Shown: one piece after another, positions 1 through 11,470 of the stretch
Layout of the letters: each line of letters opens with the position of its first letter
Numbering within the stretch: the first letter of the stretch is position 1
Assembly (NCBI RefSeq): GCF_018446385.1
Contig: NC_055990.1
Location: forward strand, 22,315,558-22,379,557
Direction of reading: 5' to 3'
Length of the DNA: 64,000 nt
From: Zingiber officinale
Lineage: Eukaryota > Streptophyta > Magnoliopsida > Zingiberales > Zingiberaceae
Notes under the pieces: model-generated
What the model was told of the DNA's origin: nothing
Database searches by the model: none
Seen by the model: only the letters and a program-made list of their open reading frames with translations
Program-made: the position numbers and the translations under genes

Positions 1-177
1 ATCGAGAAAAATGTATGTTGTTTTGTTGGAAGGAACCCCGGTGTTTATGACAGTTGGGAAGAAATTCATGCTCAAGTTAACAAATATAGCGGTGCATTAC
101 GCAAATCATATTTGAATATACCGGTGCTTCCTTCACCCCTACTTCTAAAAGAGGTTCGAGCTCAGCTTCGGTGTTAA
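1..177 (+). pseudogene. Partial ORF with viroplasmin/RNase H1 N-terminal-like domain
   Basis: An open frame enters from the left edge and ends at TAA 175-177 (58 residues visible). It carries a CFVGRNPGVYDSWEE motif followed by a Q-V-x-x-Y-S-G stretch, the signature of the small RNase H1 N-terminal fold, also named after the caulimovirus viroplasmin. In hosts this fold binds RNA/DNA hybrids. The upstream part lies outside the window and no RNase H catalytic domain is visible here, so I cannot say whether it is a host gene end, a transposon-borne copy or an old viral fragment. Treated as a partial relic. Function unassigned. Confidence 0.45.
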
Positions 178-1474
178 CTTGAACTGTCTCTTCAAGTTTT
201 AGTAAAAAAAAAAGAAGTAAACTGAAGAACTATCAAAGTTAATCGATATTCAGCTAGAGTTAGTTGATGAGTATTATAGAAATGCATCTAAGATCACTGA
301 CATGTATGAAGAGTTAATAAACAAATTGAATTCTCTGTATGTTAGTGATTAATTAATAGACTTGTTTAAGTTGCATACATGTATCTCTTATAAAAAATAG
401 TAGGATGAATGTATCCTTAACTATTTTCTACATGAACTTGTTTCTTGTTCCATTCTTGCTTGTGGGAGCTAAATATGACAATCTCATTTGTTTATAGAGA
501 TTTTGTCATACTTAGTAAGCTCATTTAAAATTCATTATCTAAAAAAATTCAGGCATAATTGACTCTAATTTAAGTATATATTTACATAATATCAGTACAA
601 TTTGTAAACTATCAGGAATATTTGGATGAAGGTTAGACACTATTGTGACACCTTACTAAAAATACTACTTGATTAGGTATAATATATCCAAATTTAAGTT
701 GATTGAGGGAGTGTGCATTGTATACCACATGTTCCTGGATGTTTATTCAGAGAACATCATTACATATCATATATTCAATTTGTTAATACCAAAAAACATG
801 TCTACGATACTATATTTCAGTTAATTGGTTATTATCATTAGATACCTAATTTCTCAATATTTGTACTCATCCTTGCATATCATATACCCAATTTATCAAT
901 ATTTGTACTCAAGTTTCTGTCGAAATTGAACATGATCATTCATAATCCCACCACTTTAATCAAAGTATACAAAATAGCACAAATCAAATATCAAAACATA
1001 AACACATATTATTCATGCTCCTAACATCTTCCACAAATACAACAGTAATTCTTACATGATACAAAGTCAATATAAACCACAAACAAAACTCATACATGTT
1101 ACATATAAAAACTTAATAGATCATAATATACTACATAAACAGACAAACCAAGCATTGTACAAAGTTTTCAAAAATAGAATCATCATACAATGCGTAAATC
1201 ACCAATGCTACTACTCAGTGCAGACCTTATAATATGTAAGATCATGCTTAATTTCCTTCTAACAATCTCTTTTTCCTACAGAAGTGTAAAATAAAGAAAA
1301 ATTAGTCAAACTATCCACAAATAAACTAAGTATCATATATTTACTAACAAATGACAAATCAAACATTTAAACACTATTTTAATGAAACAATAACTAGTTT
1401 ATAACTTCTTTGCAACTGCGTCTGTTGTGATCTTTATGATGACAATGACAACACTTTGACACACATGTTTCAAT
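178..1474. other. AT-rich stretch without a gene
   Basis: AT-rich sequence between the partial ORF and the Mutator remnant. No ORF, RNA gene or clear repeat boundary was recognised. Part of it may be the terminal non-coding portion of the Mutator element, but no terminal inverted repeat could be identified by eye. Confidence 0.5.
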
Positions 1475-2790
1475 TTAAGATGATACCCTCTTAGTCCCCC
1501 TACGACTTGACTGACTACGTACATCAAGAGCGTTGATTACATTTCCTACATCAAGAGTTGACTCGTTAATGTTAACAGTTGGGATTGGATTAATAATTCC
1601 TTTGTATGCTTGACGATACATTTTAGTCTTAAAATACTTGTCGAAAAAATCATACAACGACAATGACCTTGACTCAATAGCGACGCAAGCGTGTTTGCAT
1701 GGAAGCTTATTGATCTGCCAAACTCTATATAAACAATTCTTATCCATTAAATAAACAACAAAGAATTTTTTACCATCAACTACCTCAAACCTCCAATTAC
1801 ATGACCAATGCACTCTCAAATTTCGGGATTCAAGATATACTCTTGGAATAGTCTTCTCCTTTCTTGGATTTAATTTTTTAACCATCGTCAATGTTGATTC
1901 ACGTTGTCGGTGTATTATATTCATGATCTACATGCGTATGTGGTCCACCATAACCACAATAGAGAGATAACGAGTTAGTTTAACCCAATTATTCCAACAT
2001 TCAGCTATGTTATTATTCATAACACCCCATCTATCACTAAGAAATAAAGCATTTGCCCAACATTGAGGATGCGATTGTACAATAAACCCTCTGGAAAGTG
2101 ACATAGAGTTGATGATATTATTTATATGTTGTTCATGCTCTTACAAAAATGAAGCATACACAACTTTCTTGATTACCGAAGACTAGTGTTTTTTGTTATA
2201 TTTTGGATAAATTTGCAACACCTAGAATGAGGCAAACAAATCATTTCAGATTCAAAACATGTATCTGGATAAAAGTAAGTGATTAATTATTTACCTGCTT
2301 CATAAAATTATCTACTAAATGCCTCGAACAATAGGAATGGTGACTACCCACAAATAATTGCTCAACTGCCTTTATAATCTCAAGATGTCTGTCGAAGAAA
2401 AAAGTGAACTCGTTGAATAAAATCATTCTCAATTAGTGTCATTCTCCGCATCCACTATAGAATAACCAATTGTGAAAAGATTATCGTTGGCATCCTTCAA
2501 CACAATAACTAGGATACAACCTTTATACTTATTCTTTATATGAGTTCCATCCAAAAAAACAACGACCAATAACCAATAAGAAAACTGACTGCACATGCAT
2601 GGAAACAAATGAATAACCGTTTAAATTTAGATGTTACGGGATCAATCTCGTACTCAGCAACACTGGCAAGATTTGTTTCTCGAATAGTATATTAATACCA
2701 TCTTAGCTTATTGTAGCATCTCTTCTCTATACCATGAATATCATGAATCGCTAACTCCTTGCCTTTCCACACTTTGTGGTAGTCTAACTC
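1475..2790 (-). mobile_element. Decayed Mutator-like (MULE) transposase
   Basis: Reading the minus strand from high to low coordinates, the order matches a MuDR-type transposase. At about 2670-2560 an E-T-N-x-x-S-V-A-x-Y-E segment leads into R-L-F-I-C-F-H-A-C. At about 2555-2430 comes the catalytic-core stretch D-G-T-H-I-K-N-K-Y-K-G through V-D-A-E-N-D-T-N. At about 2090-1925 is a W-A-N-A-L-F / N-I-A-E-C-W-N block. At 1924-1475 (149 codons open) lies a C-terminal SWIM zinc finger, with C-x-V-W-x-I-N-K-L-P-C-K-H-A-C at its centre. The catalytic-core block stops at an in-frame stop, and others plus frame changes separate the blocks, so it is a pseudogene. Element termini were not found. Mutator transposase relatives FAR1/FHY3 also carry SWIM fingers, but the decay argues for a transposon. 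Confidence 0.75.
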
Positions 2791-4600
2791 TACCCCATTC
2801 TTTGCAAGTCTTTTTAAATTGTACAATGGTGATAAGAGAACTCTCCTCTCAATTTATCTTTTACTACATTAGCAATCTAAGTTGCATCGGCTTTAGGATG
2901 CCCTTTACTACACAGATTGTTCTCACCACATGTACGTCGCAGTTGCATTTTCGAATCACAAAAAAACTATCTGCTTTATATTATGAAGCATAAATTCTCC
3001 ATCCATAACTCCTTTCACTATAAATAGCAATTACTTTCTCGTGGTCATTTTTTAATAAAAAAATGAACGTCTTGTAGCAACAGCATAGTTTTTAACACAT
3101 CTTCTAAAATCAAGCATCTATAGCATCCTTGAAATTTTGCCCTTAGCTGTGGATGCAGTTAATCTAAGCATCTATAGTATTAGGCCTGTATGATCTCCTC
3201 ATCACTCTTTGACTGTGTATATCCTCCTCAACCCTTACCAGTTTGATACGATTAATAGTGTCAAGTTAATTATATCATATGCACTTGTATTATATGTAAC
3301 ATATAATATTATCAAAACGACAATATGAAGAGGGATATAATATATATTACCTCCTCAAATTTAGGCTATCGTCGACATGTTTATTTCTATTCTCTATTCT
3401 CAAATCGATCATGCTTAGCTTCATACACATGAAAATGTATCATGTTGAGCACATCATCATCATCATTCAAAGTTACATACATCTTATGTTGCGGAGCTAG
3501 CTAGGTATTGCAGAATCACAAATTCAGGAGTAATCTCTGTATATTTTTTGCCAAGACTCGCATATATATCCATCAAACTATAATCACTGAAATTAAAATC
3601 ACAAACAACTAGTTCTTGCACTTACAACTATCCAAAAATGCAAGGTTGTAAGGCCCACTTCCAGAATCCATTTTAACCTAATCCACAAAAACATAACATT
3701 CGATTCAATCATATAAAAACTAAAGATCAAAGCTTTATTCATATACAATTCAAGAATTTTTTTTTCCCAGAGATTTACTAATGATTTAAGAATTTTTGTA
3801 TTCAAGAACTAAATAATAAAAATTTGCCATCAAGTTATCTCTAAATAACACAAACTCAACCAAAAAACTAACCCCCCCTATCTTGTTCACAAACTCAGTT
3901 TTATTCAACCTCACAAATTTTGAATATCATACTGCTTAAATTGGGTACAATACTCTATTTATTGATAATCACTACAAAATATTCATATATCTCATTCTTT
4001 CTTTAAATTGAAGAAGATGCAATATAAACTCATTTATAAATTCGTAGTTCCAAAATATAAATCAAATTTTATTCAACCTCAACCTCATAAAATTAAAAAT
4101 ACCCATGAACTAAAATACTCATGACCTAAAGCTTCGATTTTTCTCACAAGAATAGTAAATTAGTCGAAATCTAGGGCAAAAAAATTATAACATACGGATG
4201 ATTCTTGCTTGAAGGTGAATGTAGAGTTTTGTCAGTTCTTCGATTTCTACCTTCAACGTCGATGGAGATGCTTGAGGGTCGAAGTAAGGGGAGGTCAGGT
4301 CATCGCCGATAGTTTGGAGGAGAAGTCGGGGACTGCGTTAACGATGGTTTGGAGTCGCGGAGGCTCGAAGTAAGGGGCAAGAGTGTGTCAACAATTGGGA
4401 GAAAAATAAATAATATTTGAGGATTTTAATTTAATACGAGGGTAAGTTAGTAATTTTGCATGAGTTAGAGAATTGAAATAAGTAAAATGGTTTGGTTAGA
4501 TATTGATATTGGGAAGAAAGAAAGTATGGCATATTGATTGAATGTAAATATTTAAATTTGCACGGGAATTTGAAAGTAATTTCCCCATAGACTATCTTAA
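2791..4600. other. AT-rich stretch, possible further MULE DNA
   Basis: AT-rich, with many short ORFs that have no family resemblance. The segment adjoining 2790 may be the N-terminal coding part or the flank of the decayed Mutator element. A locally GC-richer patch at about 4230-4390 (aggtcgaagtaaggg motifs repeated about 110 bp apart) has no recognised function. Confidence 0.4.
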
Positions 4601-4639
4601 AAATTCTTAAAGATGATGAATATCGGGCTCATTCATGAC

Positions 4640-5600
4640 TGGGCGTTTCCAGGCCCGTTAATCTCCTCCCCCAAACCCTAGATCGCTTGTTGAGGTTTTT
4701 TTATTTCGCCTTTTGCAGCTGAGGTCTTTAACCGCAAGGTTTTAAATATCTCGCCGGTTCATTAATTGCCTCCGCTTCCATGGATTCTTTCCGCACTGTA
4801 AAATGTTCAACTTTTTGACCTAATTATCTGTCTCGATGAAGGTTCGTTCTCGGCGGCGGCGGCGGCGGCGGCGCCACCTCGAATGCCTGCGACCGTAAGC
4901 TTTGTCATCGAGGCTTCCGAGCGGAATCTTCACCATTCTTTCGTTCATCTTACCCCTCTCCATTGCTTTCGCATGAATCGTACGGTGTTCGTGGCTTTGT
5001 GCATAAACTATTTTTACTCTTTAAGCCATGATGAACGATGCTACTTATTTATGTCTGGACATATGAGATCCAGCATCCGTGATATGATCTGCATCGTCTG
5101 AGCTATTTTTCTTCCAGATTTTTTATATGTTTGGTTCGATCGTACGTTTTTTGTTAGCTGATCCTTTGGCTTTGTTGCAAGCTTCCCCTTTTTACATTTT
5201 TCGATCATTCCTTTTCTTCTTCTTCTTCTTCTTTGCATGAAGATCCTTGAATTCTGTCACTGTCATTTTGCTGCTCGTTTATCTTTTTGTCTTCCCCTTT
5301 CGTTGCTTGTACAGCTCTTTAGAGATGAACTGAAACTTGTGCAGATTTGTGCCGATCAAGCCCCTTTTTTTTGGTATTCTGTATTTATTTGATCTAATCG
5401 ATTGCAAAACTGGCAAATCTGACTACGCATTTGGCCAAATTCCAGTTCTTAATCTTTCGTTTGTCCTCAGACTGCATTTATTTTCAGATTCAATTCAAAG
5501 CTATGATGAAGAATTCATGTTCTCTCAACAAATGAGGCATTCTTTGATTATTAATGATTCTACTGAGCTTACAATACAATTTTTTTCATATTATTTTTAA
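4640..5600 (+). promoter_or_regulatory. Orphan promoter/leader exon and leader intron
   Basis: The segment looks like the 5' end of a plant gene. A telo-box-like AAACCCTA lies near 4674. A GC-rich leader follows, with an ATG at 4837 opening about 20 codons that run through a (CGG)n tract at about 4850-4873. A donor-like ACC|GTAAGC follows at about 4897. The next few hundred bases are T-rich and intron-like, with candidate acceptors near 5313 (TTGTACAG) and 5344 (TTGTGCAG). No convincing coding exon follows before the PPR gene at 6309, so it may be a truncated gene, a non-coding transcript or a long leader. The short peptide matches nothing I recognise. Confidence 0.35.
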
Positions 5601-6260
5601 AAATATATACTTGAATATAGATTTTTAAATTAATCAAATGTTTAACTAGCGATCGAGCTAAAGGTCTCGTTAAATAATAAAAAGGAAGGAAAAATCTTTA
5701 AAAATGATTATTTATGCTATTTAAAATAATTTTCAAAAAATATTTTAAGCTGTACTTTAATATTTAATTATGTTTAACTAAAATGTATTTAAATATTATT
5801 ATAAAAAATATAAGGTAAAAATGAAAAAATATCACCTATTTTAAAAAAATAATTGAAAGGGTATTTTATTATATTTTACACTTTAAAATATTAGTTAATG
5901 CTGTATAAATAATTTGATATTTTTTAATCAAATTTAGTTAAAGTTATTAATGTTAAAATATTTTTATTAATCTAATTAAAATTGTTTTAACCGTTATGAT
6001 TATCAAAAAATGTCTAAATTAATCAATAAATTATTTATAATTTTTAATAAATATTAATGTTTAAATTTTTTATTGTATATTTTTTTTTATTATTGAACCA
6101 GCATAAATTAAATTTATTATTTTCATTAATATAGGATAAAAGTGAATAATAATATTGTTAATTTTAACCAAAAAGATTTTTGATATCCGATGAAAATGAA
6201 TAATTGGAAGCTGAGAATAACGGCCTATTTCAATTTTTTTTTCTCCCAAAATAATAATAT
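5601..6260. other. AT-rich spacer before the PPR gene
   Basis: Very AT-rich, with runs of A and T and no coding potential. It presumably contains the PPR gene promoter in its last 100-200 bases; no unambiguous TATA element could be singled out from the general A/T richness. Confidence 0.5.
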
Positions 6261-6308
6261 ATAAACAGTCATAAATTTATTCCTTCTCTTCCGATCAAAT
6301 TTGCTGCT

Positions 6309-7829
6309 ATGAAATCCCTTGCCTCCGCTCGCCGCCTCTCCGCCGCCGCCTTCCCTGCGGCACTTCCCATCCCCTTCCATTCGATCCCCGACTCGCGAGG
6401 CCGCGACCACGACTTCATCTCCGTCGCCCACAGCCATCTCCTTCATGGCGATTGGGAGGCGCTAAACGCGCTAGCGCCTTCCCTCACACCCTTCCGCACC
6501 ACCCACATCCTCCTCCGCCTTCGCCACGATCCAATCCTCTCCCTCGAGTTCTACCGCTGGAGCCTCACCCACGGCCCCCCCGCGGCCCACTCCCTCGACA
6601 CCCACGCCATCGTGCTCCACATCGTCACCAAATCCTGCCGCTACACCGTCGCGGACCGGATCTTCCGGCAAAACGTGGTCCCTCGCACCCAGAACTCCAC
6701 CTCCGAGCTCTTCGACGCCGTGCTCCGCACCTACCGCTTATGCGACTCGTCTCCCGCCGTCTTCGACTCCATGTTCAAGTCCTACTCCCACGAGAGGAAG
6801 CTCAGGAAAGCCAGCGAGACCTTCCGGCTGATGCGGGACTACGGATTCTCCCCCAAACTCAAATCGTGCAACGCCTTCTTGAGCTCTCTGCTCGATCGGG
6901 GCCGGGCTGACGTCGCGGTGGCCTTCCATCGGGAGATGCAGCGGTGCCGGATCTCGCCCAACGTCTATACCCTAAACATGGTGATATCCGCCCTTTGCAA
7001 ATTGGGGAAATCGGAGCAAGCTATCTGCTTACTCGAGAGGATGGAAGCGATCGGGTGCAGTCCCACCGTCGTCTCATTCAATACCTTGATCGACGCTCAC
7101 TGTAAGAAAGGGATCACAGATCTTGCCTCGAAGCTGAAGAACACGATGATCAGCAAAGGCTTGCGGCCGACTGAGGTAACCTACAACACTCTCATCCATG
7201 GGTTCTGCAAGGAAGGTAAAATGCGCGAGGCTTACAGATGTTTTCGAGAGATGAAAGCCGCCCAGTTGAAGCCGAACACGATCACCTACAACACCCTGAT
7301 AAACGGTTACAGTGGAGTCGATGATATAGAGAAGGGATCGAGGCTGTATGAGGAGATGGTGACCAACGGGATCGAGGTCGATCTCGTCACCTACAATGCT
7401 CTGATAAAGGGCCTCTGCAATGTCGGGGAAACGAAGAAGGCTGCTTGTTTGGTGAAGGAGCTCAATGGCAAGAATCTCGCCCCCAATGGCATGACCTATG
7501 CTGCCCTCATCGCTGGGCAATGCAGGAGGAAGAACTCCGAGCGGGCGCTCGAGCTTTACAAGGCCATGAACAGGAGGGGATTCACACCGGACGGCGATAC
7601 GTTCGAGCTCTTGATATCGACCTTTTGTGAGAACGATGATTTCGAAGGCGCGGCTGAAGTGTTGAAGGAGATGGCAAGGAGGCGCATGGCGCTTGATGAG
7701 GCATTGCTCGCTAGACTTCTCGAAGGGATTTCTGCTTCCGGAAAGACTCGTCTGGCTTCTGAATTGCAGTCGATTCTTGTCGGGACAAGGCTCGTTCCTG
7801 AAGAAACAATTTGTAAAGCTGGTTCCTAA
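6309..7829 (+). CDS. P-class pentatricopeptide repeat protein, organelle-targeted
   Basis: Single-exon ORF of 506 codons. PPR proteins bind organellar RNA, with one repeat contacting about one base, and act in RNA stabilisation, splicing or translation. The N-terminus (about 30 residues rich in S, A and R, without early acidic residues) looks like a mitochondrial or plastid presequence. From about residue 147 there are nine to ten tandem 35-residue P-type repeats, recognisable by recurring P-x-x-x-T-Y-N-T-L-I and G-x-x-x-x-A at fixed spacing. No E, DYW or SMR domain follows, so it is a P-class protein. The 5' half is strongly GC-rich and the 3' half less so, a gradient common in grasses and other monocots. 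From memory it resembles the Arabidopsis At4g26680-type proteins, but that identity was not checked. The ATG at 6309 is the first in frame and fits the presequence. Confidence 0.93.
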   Translation: MKSLASARRLSAAAFPAALPIPFHSIPDSRGRDHDFISVAHSHLLHGDWEALNALAPSLTPFRTTHILLRLRHDPILSLEFYRWSLTHGPPAAHSLDTHAIVLHIVTKSCRYTVADRIFRQNVVPRTQNSTSELFDAVLRTYRLCDSSPAVFDSMFKSYSHERKLRKASETFRLMRDYGFSPKLKSCNAFLSSLLDRGRADVAVAFHREMQRCRISPNVYTLNMVISALCKLGKSEQAICLLERMEAIGCSPTVVSFNTLIDAHCKKGITDLASKLKNTMISKGLRPTEVTYNTLIHGFCKEGKMREAYRCFREMKAAQLKPNTITYNTLINGYSGVDDIEKGSRLYEEMVTNGIEVDLVTYNALIKGLCNVGETKKAACLVKELNGKNLAPNGMTYAALIAGQCRRKNSERALELYKAMNRRGFTPDGDTFELLISTFCENDDFEGAAEVLKEMARRRMALDEALLARLLEGISASGKTRLASELQSILVGTRLVPEETICKAGS

Positions 7830-8103
7830 ATTCCTCTGCACATTAAATTTACAAAACAATTTGCGCCTAAATTTAGGGCAAGAGTGGCTTTTTTGTGCTC
7901 TGGATATTTAAAATGTTCCATTTGTTATAACTGGCAGTAAAAGAAGGGGTATGTATATCTTTGGCACCAAAACAATAGGATCTAGAGACACTACACAAAT
8001 ACATTCAAAACGTCTCCATTGATTTAGTTACCAGGTTTAAATAAGTGTCATAAAGTTACAGAGCAGTAGCCTTGAGTTATAACAATTGCCCTTCCAATCT
8101 GGT

Positions 8104-10531
8104 CTAGGCCGCGCCTCCACTGGTGGCAGTCCTAATAATCTGAAACAAAGCTGCAACCAAAAGAAAAAAAAAGGATTTTAGAGGTCGTTAACAAAGTCAG
8201 TATAAGTATGACCTTTAGAGAAGTTTGGTTGGATAGAAAAGTAGGAAAAATAACAAAACATACACATAAGCGGAATGTGCCTCTCCCTCCTAAATTTCTA
8301 ACAAAGAAAACGACTTCTCATAAATCTTCTAGTAGGTGATGTGAAACAAAGTAACAGCAAAAATAGAATAAAAATTATTTAAATAAAAATGAAGATATAT
8401 CAAAGGATTGAATTCAATGGCGCGAAAGGATTCATATAGTCGATCCCTCTTAGTAGGAGAAAGATAGGTTGTTATTGTTGTTGCTCGATTGAAGATTAGG
8501 AGGAAATACTAGGGAAGATTAATGGTCTTTTTGCCAAAATTAAGGGTAAGTTTTCTTGGGTAGAAAAACAAGAGGGGGGATGAAAGGAAGTGTACGTGCA
8601 TGAATGGTGGAGAAATTTAGTGTGTGATTCCATCTGTAGGTTATATATTCGATTCAAACGATGGGGAGTGCAAAAAGATTTTGATCGCTCCTTCAAAAGA
8701 AAACTTGCCCTTGCACTATTTATCATGTTTTTGAACTATTATACCCAAAGAATCCAAACTCAATCATTGAGGGAATGAGGTCAGGATGTCTTACATGATC
8801 CGATGACAACAAAGATGAAGAATCCCAGGACAATGGGCCCAACAGGGTAGTCATTTCCCTTTTTCACTGTTGTCTCAGGTACAGATCCCCTCTTTGTTAT
8901 ATTTTTCTGAAACTTAGCTACCTTCCTCTCTGCGAGGCGTCTTGATGTCGTCTGCAAATGAAGGAAACAAAGATACTATAGAGAACCATCCACATTCACA
9001 CCATTCCAGAGATCCACATTACAACCATTAAATGGATTCTACGAGTAGCAAGACCATTACACAGTATGCTGATTGAATTGCATATAAAAACTACTCAAAA
9101 GAAATCACTAACTTATTTGAGACAGACAATTTATCCAATTGGAATTCTCTTGTGTGCGGTGTGTGTTTGGTGAAAAAAAAAGAGAGTCTATAATATAATG
9201 CAGGTTAGATTCATGATCTAGTGTTCCAAAATAATGGGATTGTTATTTTCATTTTCTCAACTCCAAAGATAATCATTGGCATTAGAATTCTTTTCCAACT
9301 GGAATTGATTCCAAACAAGCTATATCAGAAAAGAATTTTCAGAAATTAAGTTTCAACTCTTGTGCCTGGACCTTGGAGGGACAGGGGAAAAAAATTTCTC
9401 ACTACTAAATTAGTTTGGATAGGAATTGAAATTAGACTCTGATTATACAAGTAATGTAGACAAACATAATTGATTAAGTAATGAGGCACCCTTAAGAATT
9501 AGGAAAACCCAAATTATTGGGAGTTACTCATCTTAAGCTGTCATTAAAAAAACTGGCTACATCAAACCTTGGAATTCTAGTCCCTTTTCCTCTATTTTGA
9601 AACAGATAACTATAAAGTAATTCGTCATCAAAACATGAAACTGAAAAAGATAATGTATCAACTTTTACAATCAGTGATTGCATGTGTGAAAGAAAAGGTA
9701 TAGAAAATTGTTGTCCATTTAAAAAATTAAAGGACTAAAAGCAATTAGAGCTCTTCCACCAATCATTAAAATTACGAAATCAAGTTTTTTTCCCTCTAAT
9801 CCATGCCCAATGTTAACAGTTTTCTAATGTTGTATATAGGGCGCAACCCAAACTCGGAAGTGTGATCTGTGAGACTTCATTTTATGCTGCTATCACTAGA
9901 GATCCACAGGATTATAGCTTCTAATATGCATTTGAATAATTCAATGCCATAATTTTAGCAATGAACATTTCAACGATAGAATCAATTACAGCAAACTGAT
10001 AAAACATAAGTTTGACAATTACTATTCTTTTATTACTTTTTTGATAATATATCCATAACGAAGAGAAATTGCGTCAAAAAAAAAAAGAAAAAAAAATCTA
10101 CCTTCTGATATAGTAGATCGAGCATTAACTTATGCGTTAAGAAGCAGTAGGTTTATCAGAATTTCTTTTCTCAATCAACTCACAGTACGTACGTCGGTAC
10201 GAACTATTATTCCTAAAAAAATTATTTCAAAGAACAAGGCAAGCGAGCAGATCGCAACCGAGGAAAAATAATTACCTCGCGCTGCAAAAAAAGGATCAGA
10301 TCTACAAATTCACATGCAATATCAACAGAGAGCTAATATTTGAACATCAACACAAAATTTCCATTGGAAACTTCGAGGCGAACAGCGTGAATAATTGAAT
10401 CGAACAGATCCATTCGAGAAAAGGAGGAAAAACATTGAACTGGCGAAAAATCCCCACAAAGTCTCGGAGGCCTAAGAAGAATCTGAAGAAAAGAAGAATT
10501 AAAATCAAAGCTCCTATCGGAGGCTTACCAT
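8104..10531 (-). CDS. RAMP4: RAMP4/SERP1-type ER membrane protein
   Basis: Three coding pieces: 10529-10531 (only the ATG, donor ATG|GTAAGC), 8795-8951 and 8104-8150, joined by canonical GT-AG introns of 1577 and 644 bp. The product is 68 residues, beginning M-T-T-S-R-R-L-A-E-R-K, with a central K-R-G-S-V-P-E-T-T, then P-V-G-P-I-V-L-G-F-F-I-F-V-V-I-G, and ending T-A-T-S-G-G-A-A. RAMP4 is a small tail-anchored protein of the Sec61 translocon; it is known to stabilise membrane proteins during ER stress. One hydrophobic C-terminal segment (about residues 41-60) is the membrane anchor. The first exon is otherwise 5' leader, extending to about 10.7 kb. The gene is too fragmented to appear as a long ORF. 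Its promoter and first exon are duplicated at about 16.5-18.1 kb. Confidence 0.93.
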
Positions 10532-10895
10532 ATTTTCGCCGGGCAGATGAACGGAGGGATCTATAAAACTGGAGATCCTGAGGAGAGATCGAGGTCGAGC
10601 CGGCGTCGCCGATGAGGCACGTTACTCGGATCGCTGCCAGTGTTGAAATAAACGCGCCGGACTCGGAATAGTAAATGAGCGTGCTTTGTGCACTCGCAAC
10701 CCGCCCATCGCACCCGGCCTTTGGTCGCCGAGAGTGGAAGACGTGAACGGTGAGGATTGTTTGGGTGGATGTCGGTATCCTTTTCCGTAGTGATAAAATA
10801 ATTTTTCCAAATAAAATCCGTACCGGTCGTCGGGCCGGACCGCGTCCGCCTTTTAGCTGGTAAATATCACACGCGATGTAATAGCTCAATCCTCT
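9400..10895. repeat. Segmental duplication, copy A (RAMP4 5' end)
   Basis: This stretch of RAMP4 intron 1, first exon and promoter aligns in the same orientation with about 16490-18100. Shared landmarks are a gggagttactcat block near 9520, tgtccatttaaaaaatta near 9711, the exon with the start ATG at 10529, an oppositely oriented gtttgggtgg near 10758, and agctggt near 10854. By eye the exon portion is roughly 85% identical and the intron portion lower with many indels, so the duplication is not recent. Confidence 0.8.
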
Positions 10896-11029
10896 TTAAT
10901 TTAGGTATGGCAATTTCTGCTGAATCGGTTGTAAATTTAATATCCAACCAATCGAATGGGATGGAAAAAAAAATTATACTTAATTAAATAATTAGGTATT
11001 TATATGGATATTTTTAGATTACATTGCAC

Positions 11030-11470
11030 ACTCACTGGCGAGCGCCTGGAAGTAAGACTGCAAACGAATCAAACCGGCGCGAGCCTTTCGAGTCGGTTAA
11101 AAAAATATTCGATTCGTATTTAAATTTATCGAATTCGAGCCGAACTCGAACATGTTCAAACTTTTTTTCAAACCGAACTCGAGTCCAAATTATATTATTC
11201 GAACCGTTCGCGAACCGCTCGCGAGCCTTAATATTTATTAATATAAGTTAAATATATATTAAATAAATAAATTTCGAGCCTTTCGAATCTATTTTCGAGC
11301 AATAATTTGAATAGTTCTTGAACATGTTCGAATATCGAACTTGAACTCGAGCCCTAATTCAAACCGAACTCAGAACTAGACATTTTAAATTTTTCGAACT
11401 TCGAATCGAGCTCGAACTCGAATATACTTATTTCGAGCCAAATTCTAGTCTTACATTTTACTATATATTC
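11030..11470. repeat. GAACTCGAGC-type low-complexity, MITE-like repeat
   Basis: About 440 bp made of degenerate TTCGAACTCGAGCC-like words on both strands. The edges carry short matching inverted motifs: gtaagactgcaaacga at the left, and tctagtcttac, the reverse complement of gtaagacta, at the right. Similar GAGCTCGAACTCGAG-rich blocks starting with a GCAAACGA motif are common in plant genomes as small non-autonomous elements. No target-site duplication was confirmed, so the class is uncertain. Confidence 0.45.

Noticed and set aside
5041-5238. Arg/Lys-rich minus-strand ORF
   Set aside because: Its basic start comes from a CTT/TTC microsatellite-like run near 5215-5232 read in reverse; no other support.
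7074-7859. 261-codon open frame antisense to the PPR gene
   Set aside because: Shadow frame of a GC-rich, repeat-structured coding sequence; the plus strand has clear PPR motifs and the antisense product resembles nothing.
10347-10889. 180-codon minus-strand ORF over the RAMP4 leader
   Set aside because: Covers the leader and promoter in a frame unrelated to RAMP4; the real product starts at the ATG at 10531 and is spliced.
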